NCBI RefSeq assembly: GCF_032854445.1
Contig: NC_088302.1
Coordinates: 17,977,338 to 18,041,337 of the forward strand
Reading direction: 5' to 3'
Origin: Liolophura sinensis
Taxonomy: Eukaryota > Mollusca > Polyplacophora > Chitonida > Chitonidae
DNA length: 64,000 bases
Positions 57,302 to 64,000 of this stretch are shown piece after piece. The notes under the pieces were generated by a model, which worked only from the letters and a program-made list of their open reading frames with translations, was not told where the DNA came from and searched no databases. Both the position numbers and the translations under genes were made by a program. How positions within the stretch are numbered: the stretch's first letter is position 1; every line of letters starts with the position of its first letter.

Positions 57302-57678
57302 TATAAAGAAAGAGACTGGCCCCAATAGCGCAGTTGGTAGAGCGTCCACTTCGGGAGCAGTAGATCCAGGGTCAATCCTGGGTCGAGTCACACCCCATGA
57401 CCTTGAAAGAGGTAGTTGTAACTTTTTCGTTTGGTGTTCAGCATGAAGGCGATAGTGCAACGACTGGTTGATATCAGTGTAATGGCTCGAGCAGGGCGGC
57501 TTACTTGCCTTCAGTTAGGTGTCTCAGTGAAGCAGTGCTAGATAATAGAGCGGTGGAAATTTTATGGCCATGTAAACCATTACATGCACCCTAAGGATTC
57601 CTTCGTTGTCATATGACAACGAAAAATTGCTAAGCACGACGTTAAACCCCAAACACTCCCTCACTATAAAGAAAGAGA
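57302..57678 (+). mobile_element. SINE family C, full copy with 14-bp target-site duplication
   Basis: The element at 57316-57664 starts with a tRNA-like head: CCCCAATAGCGCAGTTGGTA then GAGCG (A-box region) and GGGTCAATCCTGGG (B box). The body includes GTCTCAGTGAAGCAGTGCTA, and the tail reads GAAAAATTGCTAAGCACGAC, GTTAAACCCCAAACACTCCC. Direct repeats TATAAAGAAAGAGA flank it (57302-57315 and 57665-57678). It is non-coding. Confidence 0.93.
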
Positions 57679-58834
57679 GAGTAAAAAATATCATGTGTGG
57701 AATCTAGTGACACAATGCTTTGTGGACTCCTGTAAAAGTTTTGTTTTATTGCAAAGAGAGGTGTTGTTTTCTTCCCACTGTGTTAAAGAAGAATAGACTT
57801 CAAATTGAAAACATTTGGTTGAAGGTTGATAAATTTGGTATGTGATACTAGTTGTCTCTCTTAATACTGGGTGGAGTGGAAATCTTGAACTTAGGCTGAC
57901 AGTCTGTGTTGTCTTATCTCCACCGACAAGATTCTGTGATGTGTGAATTTATTGGCATGATAATTAAATGTTACGGGGGAACACTGTTATCAAGATGTAG
58001 CCAAACTGCTGATCACTACCACTTGGTTTTTTGCCCCCAGGATTTCTCAGATAAACCGTGTTAGTCAAACACCTTTGTGACAGGCTATGTAACTTCAAAG
58101 GAAAACAAATGGTACTGGTTGTCTGTTGCATGACTCTGATTGTTGGCATCTCTCAGTGTTGGACAGAATCGTACCTGTAAATTTTTAGGGACTGAATGAA
58201 GCCTTGTTAAAGTTCATTGATTTTCTGGATGTTTGAGATCTGTAACAGTATAGTAATTTAATAACTTATCACCCCATGGGCTTATAATAAGAGCATCTTT
58301 ACAGTAAATCTGATATGTTTACTTGCTTCTCGATTTTCTAATTTGTTTTCACATGAATTTCTCTGTATGTGGAGCCACCTTCGTCCATGTATTGTTGTTG
58401 TTGGTGTTAAGAATTTCACAAGTGGGATGAACACCCTTGAAATGACGTCACCGTTGAGTGAGGCGAGTTTGCTCCGAACCTTGTGTCTCTGAATTTAGAC
58501 TTGCTCGCGTTGTGAAATATTCATTTAACATTACTGATTGGTTATACTGGAAATATTCACCATTTAGCCCTCCACAGATATTTAATATTTGACCATTTAA
58601 ATCAATATTGAAAATATGAAGGAATTAATGAAAATGATGTTTCCAGATGTTTTAAGTTCCCTTTGCTTTGAAGCATAGCTATAGTAGCTTTTCAAGTCAG
58701 TATTTCAGCTTTGCTTAAACTGATCTCAGTGAATGAAGATCAAAAGACAGTTATGATTTTCAGGATCAAAATGAGACTAGTTTTACCTTTTAATAATGAA
58801 ATTGCCAATGGCTCGTTCATTTGCTTCTTTACAG
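57679..58834. other. End of UTP15 intron 2, nothing recognised
   Basis: Non-repetitive intron leading into the acceptor TTTACAG. No additional exon was recognised. Confidence 0.4.
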
Positions 58835-59019
58835 GTTCAGGTGTATTCCACAAAAACAAATCAAGCAGAAAAGACTTTGTCTCGATTTCGGGAAGTTGCA
58901 TACAGTGGTTGTTTCCGTAGTGACGGGAAGCTTTTGATAGCAGGTGGAGATGAAGCATGTCTGAGATTGTTCGATGTTCAGGGGAAATCTCTGCTGCGAG
59001 TTTTCAACGGTCACAAAGG
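58835..59019 (+). CDS. UTP15: UTP15, exon 3 (first WD40 blade)
   Basis: This 185-bp exon starts in phase 0 after TTTACAG and ends with two bases of a Gly codon before GTAATG. It encodes VQVYSTKTNQAEKTLSRFRE, then YSGCFRSDGKLLIAGGDEA, CLRLFDVQGKSLLRVFNGHK. UTP15 proteins show the same block order (IYG....P.KTFSRFK..AY...FR.DG+LL.AG.E...QLFD...LR.F.GH). The DGKLLIAGG and CLRLFD strands and the terminal GH form a WD40 blade. The alternative acceptor six bases further on (CAG/GTG) would drop VQ. Confidence 0.95.
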
Positions 59020-60366
59020 GTAATGGTCTTGTTCACATCGTAGCTTATGCCCTGGGATCATGAGGCGATCTTAGATTTAAGCCAAAATTTCCATCATTGT
59101 TTTACAATAACTTACCCAGAATTTACTGTGTAAAGCAATATTTTTGACCTTGTTTTGTAAGAAATAACAATTTTTTGAAAATTGATTTGAAGTTTGATTG
59201 AAGTCTAAGATTTCTTCATGATCCCAGCCCCTGCGTCCAGCTTTTTGAAAGTGAATTAGGAGTTAAGACCAGTATGAACTGTATTTTGAACTAAAATGAC
59301 ATTAGTCTTTGTATTAGGCCAAGACTGGTGTTAAGATTTAGTCGGGGCATAACTTTTATTACACTTTTGAACAACTGACCCCTGTTTATTCCTTGTCAAA
59401 TTCTCCCCTCTGGCATGTTTTACTTCATTGTTGGAACCATCCTACATTGAATTAATGAAACCTTTTATTTAAATAGGGTAAAGCTCTCAAATTATACAGT
59501 TTCCTCTTCCCAGAGGCTCTCTGTTACAATACATCAACAAGTAGAAACAGTATACACAATTCGATTTTTATAAACTTGAAAACAGTCAGTAATACAATAC
59601 ACTTCACTGGTCTGACATTAGAATTGACTCTACTGTCTTCGTTGGGGGAGTGACCATAACATTTGACAGGGTCATCCTGATTCCATGTATCAGGAATTCC
59701 CATGATAATTGACAAAAGTATTCATGATAATTTGAAATTTAAATAGTGAGGTCACATATCTGACAGAGCGAAATCTGCTGACAGTATATCTGTATTTTAT
59801 ACACCAGATTTCTCTAATTTTACTTGCCTTCGGTAAGCCGTCTCAGTGAAGCAACACTACTAGATAAAAGAGCGATGGAAATCCGTCCTGCAACAAGGAG
59901 GCACATTACATACACTCTAAGGATTCCTTCCTCATCATATGACTGCAAAATTGTTAAGTACGACGTTAAACCTCAAGCACTCACTCATTTCTGGACATTT
60001 GTTCATGTCCCGTCTATTCACAGCGTTGTGGTTACTTGTCCTAAATATAAAGTCTGCTTTGGTTCACATTCTAATTATAATAATCATGCTCATTTTTGAA
60101 AGCTTTGGATAGTGGACATAAATGGCAGGTATCAGATTGAACTTCCATTGCTTTGTTTGAAAAAAAAAAAGTTTGCTTTCATTCTTTTTTGTTTTTTATG
60201 ATCTTTGATTTGGAGAGCAAAGCTGTGTAGTATAAATGGATATTATATTCAACACTTTGCACACATTGACAGATTTATTGGTGGTTTAGTATCTGATTGT
60301 ATTTTAATGATTCCATGGATATCTTCTTTCTTTATTTTCCACACGTCCCAACCTGTCTGTCAACAG
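59020..60366 (+). other. UTP15 intron 3 (1,347 bp)
   Basis: Bounded by GTAATG and CAACAG. It contains a truncated family C SINE and a 60160-60205 A/T-rich patch. No other exon is expected, because GHKG|PVHV is contiguous in the family. Confidence 0.85.
59821..59990 (+). mobile_element. SINE family C, 5'-truncated copy
   Basis: ACTTGCCTTCGGTAAGCCGT, GTCTCAGTGAAGCAACACTA, ATAAAAGAGCGATGGAAATC and GTTAAGTACGACGTTAAACC match the 3' half of the 57.3-kb copy. The tRNA-like head is absent. Confidence 0.88.
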
Positions 60367-60490
60367 CCCAGTCCATGTGACCAAATTCACCACTGATAAA
60401 CTTCGAGTCTTCTCTGGAGCAGATGACAAGGCCTTGCGTGTGTGGGACATTGCCACTGAGAAGGAGATTATATCTTATCAGGAACATCAG
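60367..60490 (+). CDS. UTP15: UTP15, exon 4 (second WD40 blade)
   Basis: This 124-bp exon starts after CAACAG with the last base of the split Gly codon and ends in phase 0 before GTAGAG. It encodes PVHVTKFTTDKLRVFSGADD, KALRVWDIATEKEIISYQEH and Q. SGADD...LRVWD is a canonical WD blade ending in Trp-Asp, and human UTP15 has VVSGADD..VKLWDI...KEIL.F.EH at this place. The next expected segment (D-Y-V-R-like) was not found downstream to 64000, so the following exon lies outside the window. The open frame runs on past the donor for 25 codons without family similarity. Confidence 0.95.
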
Positions 60491-63400
60491 GTAGAGTATC
60501 CCGGGAGCAAATTGGGCGAAGGGAAGGGGCGACTTCTTGTCAGACTAGAACATGGGTGCATCTGATATAGGCTTCTTGTCACCAGCTATGGTGCAGTCTG
60601 GCAGTCATCTGGTAGTCATTTTTACTGTTGTGCAAAATTATGAGCAAATTATTGTCTACCTATACAGTGTTAAATTGTCATAGCTTATGTTTCTTCGGAA
60701 ACGGTGTATCGGAGGGGCGCCATAAAATCTAATCTCTGGTTGGCTGTCAGCAGACATTGGCTTCAGGCCTTATCGGAATGGCTTGGGTTAGGAAACATCT
60801 TCTTAATTCTTATGCCTGTCATCACCATGTTTTTACGAGCCACTTCATCCTGGTCTCAAAATTCATCCGAGTTTCAGTTATTGTTAATGCTTTGTGAACT
60901 ACAATTCAGTAAATTATTTCCACATTTTTTTTATCGGATTGTTTTGTTGGGTTTGGATTCTGGTTTTGAATTACATGAAATAAATATGGCACCGTAATTG
61001 ACTGTTAGGTCTAAATTGTCACTGGCAGCCAGTTTTTCATTATTTTGAAAGTTTGTAATAAATTTAAGATACAAATTTTTAGACTAAAATCTGTGTGAAC
61101 TTAGAAATGTGTATGTTGTACTGTTGAATTTTAAAATGAAAACTTATTTCCACTTGAATGTTTGTCGAAGTTTTCTGGCATTGACCAAATGAATAGAGAA
61201 AAGGTAAAATAGAAATGGGATTTTGGGGACGAACAGAGCAATATTTTATTTATTATCACTTTTCTCTTTTACTTTTTTGTTAAGATATGTAAAACTGCAC
61301 AAAATAAAACAAAAATCTCCTAAGAATGACACTCGGTACAAAAGTGAAAAGCAAGTAAAATGTTTGAATGTTCAGTGATTTGGCTGTAATGTTGTAGGCT
61401 GCTAAAATATAAATGGAGATTAAGACGGTTCTCACTACATCATAGAATATGTGTACCACTCCAGCTTGGATGTTATAGGTCAGGAATGGTTATCTCTTCT
61501 CTCATTCAGCTAACATGGAGATATCTACCCAGATTGCAAGATGTACATGTACAATGTAAGCATGTTGGTTGTTTGGTCCGGTTTATATACTGTGATATCC
61601 AACTGTGTAAATGGGGTGATAATTTGGCGTCTGCATTTGTTGATGTATATTCAATTGTGAAGATGGGAAATATCTTGTTTTGAGCAGTATAAACGGTCTG
61701 GCCCAAATGCTGTAATCTATACAAGAACCGAGATCTTCGCTTTCATTGTTTGAATTATGGGTAATAGTTTCTGAGTCGATAGGGTAATGCGAGAATATCT
61801 AGACCACCGTGTAAAAGCCAGGCAGATTATCTTCGCCATTGTTAATGGATTTTTATATAAACTGTTTTATATACAATTCTATTGGCCCATTGGAGCTTAA
61901 GCATTGACCTTATCATATATTAAACAAATATTCTTTACTGTCTGCTAGAAGTGCCGTGCACAATGGCAACAAATCCTTTCAAAATCTTGAGTGGTTTCCC
62001 ATCTGCTCATTTCTAAAAAAAAAAAAAAAAAAAATGACTGGGGAACTCCGAGAGCTCTTGAAGAGAAATACAAAATGTCATTTCAATCAATCCTGAAAAT
62101 ATTTCATCGGAATTCCGTTGGCTGATGGCACATCGTTCATTTTGTTTTGAGTGTTTTTTTCTTTTTTTTTTTTGTTTGCGTTTTCACCTTGGCCCATGCA
62201 TGCACTATTGTTGAGTGTTTTTCAATACTATCCATCACATGAAGAGAAAATGTTTAAAACAGAAATTTCAAGAAAAACCTTGAACATAAACAGAAGGTTA
62301 CAGATGTCTCAGCTCCTTTAGCTGTGGTTGGGGCTGTATTTTTCTTTCAATTGTCTGGTGTGTGTGTGTTTTTTTTAAGAGGAGGGGTGTGGGTAGGGAT
62401 GGGGGGGAGGGGCCAGGGGAAAATAAATCTATCTGCAACTTTGTGACCCTGACACAGTCCCACTTCTTCTTGCACCGTCTTGATGCTTTATCATTATTGT
62501 CATATAGGTAATTGTAATGATCAGCTCTGTTAAAAGTATCCCACAGACAGAGGAGTATTGAACAAAATTTTGATTTAAACCTGATATGCTTTTCAAGTTT
62601 GCTGCAAGCGAGAGAAACAACGAACACACGATATTTTTTTTTTCTCTTCGCCATTGTTCCCACTTTAAGTTTCAGAGTATTTTTTTGCCCCCTCCACTGC
62701 TGACCTCACCCCATCTGTTTTCTGTGTTATATCCACACAGACACAGGCTGGCACGAGTTTTTCTGACTCCTGTTAGCATTTTTAGTCTTATGTTTCTGGC
62801 TGTTTTGACAATAGTTGGGTAATGTGCTTATCACTGTCACTTGATAAGGCCCAGCTGAGATTTGTCGCATGCCATTTTGTCATTTAATACTTGGTAATAA
62901 ACTCTTCAGCTCTGTTTATTCATTTGGCTGAAATGCCTTTAGAAAAGGCTCTTTTTCTTTATCAACTGAAGAGAAAATATACTTTTCATCAAATAGAACT
63001 AATTTGAATTTCTCTGCGCGGGTAAAATTGGTTCTGATCTGGTTTCATGTTTACTTCTGGAATTGAACGACATGCCCAACATGCCATGGTGACTCAGCAT
63101 TTTAGACCTTGCAGCATATTTGCACACATTTTGAAAAGAAAATGCATTATCCCTTTATAACATTTACGGTACACATGTAAAGTTATGAGAATCGAAAATT
63201 AACCTTTTTATTGATTAAAAATCTCATAGCTAATCTGTGCGACCTTAACAGTGTTACAAAGGGGGTTACAACCATATGTATATTATTTCTGACCGGGATA
63301 GTCAGTCGTTAAATTGTCCAATCATTGTCCGTTATGCGGTCACCGACATGGAACAACAGAAACACTTCACGCTCTGTGTAGTCAACAGCGGCTCATTTAT

Positions 63401-64000
63401 TGTAACTGTAACAATTAGAGTGACCAGGACTCGTCCGTCCTTACTAGTCAACTCTCCAGTCCAATCCTGACTTGTCCCTCTAGCTGAGGGCACTGTTTAT
63501 ATATGATCTCTAACATCACAGAGTTTATTTAATTAGTTTACTTGATGAACACAAGTTACTGTGAGTCTAAATAAGTACAGTAGAGATAATCTGAGTTAAT
63601 CCTCATAATCTATAAACAAAAGTCTTTGTGTAATCACTCTTGGTAACCTTTGGTAGATTACGTTCATTCCTGCATCCTGACTTCAGTATTAACTAATTAG
63701 GTACTGTTGTGACATAGATACATGTAAAGTGTGTAGTGGTTCTTTGACTAGTCATAGTGTCATGAATGAATAAACACATCTTGATGCAGATTATGTTACC
63801 AATATGTGTCTTTTATTCAAAGGTTCATTGATATGGGCCAACTTTTCTAAACATTGCAATTTCCCCATACTTTCCATATCCATTGTAAAAGTTGTTTCAT
63901 AGATATTTACATCACCGTCAAGTTTTTTTTCCATTCCTGAAAAATATATATTTTTTTTCTATTGAAGTTATTCAATTTGTAAATAATGGAAGACAGAAAC
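60491..64000 (+). other. UTP15 intron 4, incomplete
   Basis: At least 3.5 kb of intron after the donor GTAGAG. It contains an A run (62017-62033), T-rich runs near 62155-62175 and 62629-62645, and a more complex stretch at 63250-63480 that is not repeated in the window and was not recognised. No further UTP15 exon or other gene is visible. Confidence 0.6.

Larger units (their letters stand above)
26761..58834 (+). other. UTP15 intron 2 (32,074 bp), hosting a cluster of minisatellites and transposons
   Basis: Bounded by the donor GTAAGT after exon 2 and the acceptor TTTACAG before exon 3. The residues on either side (NSTR|VQVY) are adjacent in the family alignment, so no coding exon is expected between them. 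Roughly a third is tandem repeat (28.0-29.7, 30.6-33.0, 33.5-35.0, 35.6-36.4, 37.9-38.6 and 46.1-49.4 kb). SINEs, a MITE and several dispersed families fill part of the rest. No independent nested gene was convincing. Confidence 0.85.

Noticed and set aside
57316-57390. Functional tRNA gene
   Set aside because: The A- and B-box-like segments belong to the head of a SINE with target duplications and a long non-tRNA body. Stem pairing appears incomplete.
60491-64000. A fifth UTP15 exon
   Set aside because: No segment resembling the expected DYVRCG-type continuation with suitable splice sites was found in either the open frames or the sequence read by eye.

Overview
The window is metazoan nuclear DNA: A+T-rich, intron-dominated and repeat-rich. 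It carries pieces of two protein-coding genes in head-to-head orientation. Several tRNA-headed SINE families, whose 3' tails contain motifs such as GACGTTAAACC, suggest a lophotrochozoan, most likely a mollusc. That assignment is from memory of similar repeats and is inference. No bacterial, viral or organellar genes, standalone tRNA or rRNA genes, or CRISPR arrays were seen.

Left gene, minus strand: an ARID3 / dead ringer (retained) family transcription factor. I can place three exons: a short start exon (25321-25359), a long acidic/charged exon (23932-24477) and the first exon of the conserved pre-ARID/ARID block (15304-15376). The introns are about 0.84 kb, 8.6 kb and more than 15.3 kb. 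The rest of the ARID domain is not recognisable in 1-15303 and probably lies beyond the left edge. The introns hold several moderately complex, motif-rich stretches that could be cis-regulatory (about 5.64-6.48, 8.88-9.22, 14.16-15.30 and 17.33-18.40 kb), a diverged minisatellite (2.8-4.5 kb), one full SINE with target-site duplications (12.75-12.99 kb), a (TA)n(TG)n tract and a few dispersed repeats.

Right gene, plus strand: UTP15, a WD40 component of the small-subunit processome (U3 snoRNP) needed for pre-18S rRNA processing. Four exons are visible (25716-25808, 26668-26760, 58835-59019, 60367-60490). They splice in a consistent phase into the first ~165 residues, and the gene continues past the right edge. 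The two start codons are only 356 bp apart, so the genes probably share a bidirectional promoter. That interval holds a palindromic E-box and an E2F-like site, and a YY1-like site overlaps the UTP15 start.

The most unusual structure is UTP15 intron 2 (26761-58834, 32 kb) between two short exons. About a third of it is tandem repeat. From 28.0 to 36.4 kb lie five adjacent arrays (32-, 32-, 64-, 22- and 31-bp units) that look like diverged subfamilies of one ancestral 31-32-bp minisatellite, broken up by SINE fragments and a 482-bp TTAA-flanked MITE. A separate 63-bp array of two subfamilies occupies 46.1-49.4 kb. Smaller 64-, 66- and 38-bp arrays lie at 37.9, 38.2 and 40.1 kb. Within the arrays, CpG positions vary mainly to TpG or CpA, the pattern expected if this gene body has been CpG-methylated in the germ line. 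The long ORFs in these arrays arise because the unit length is a multiple of three; they are not annotated as genes.
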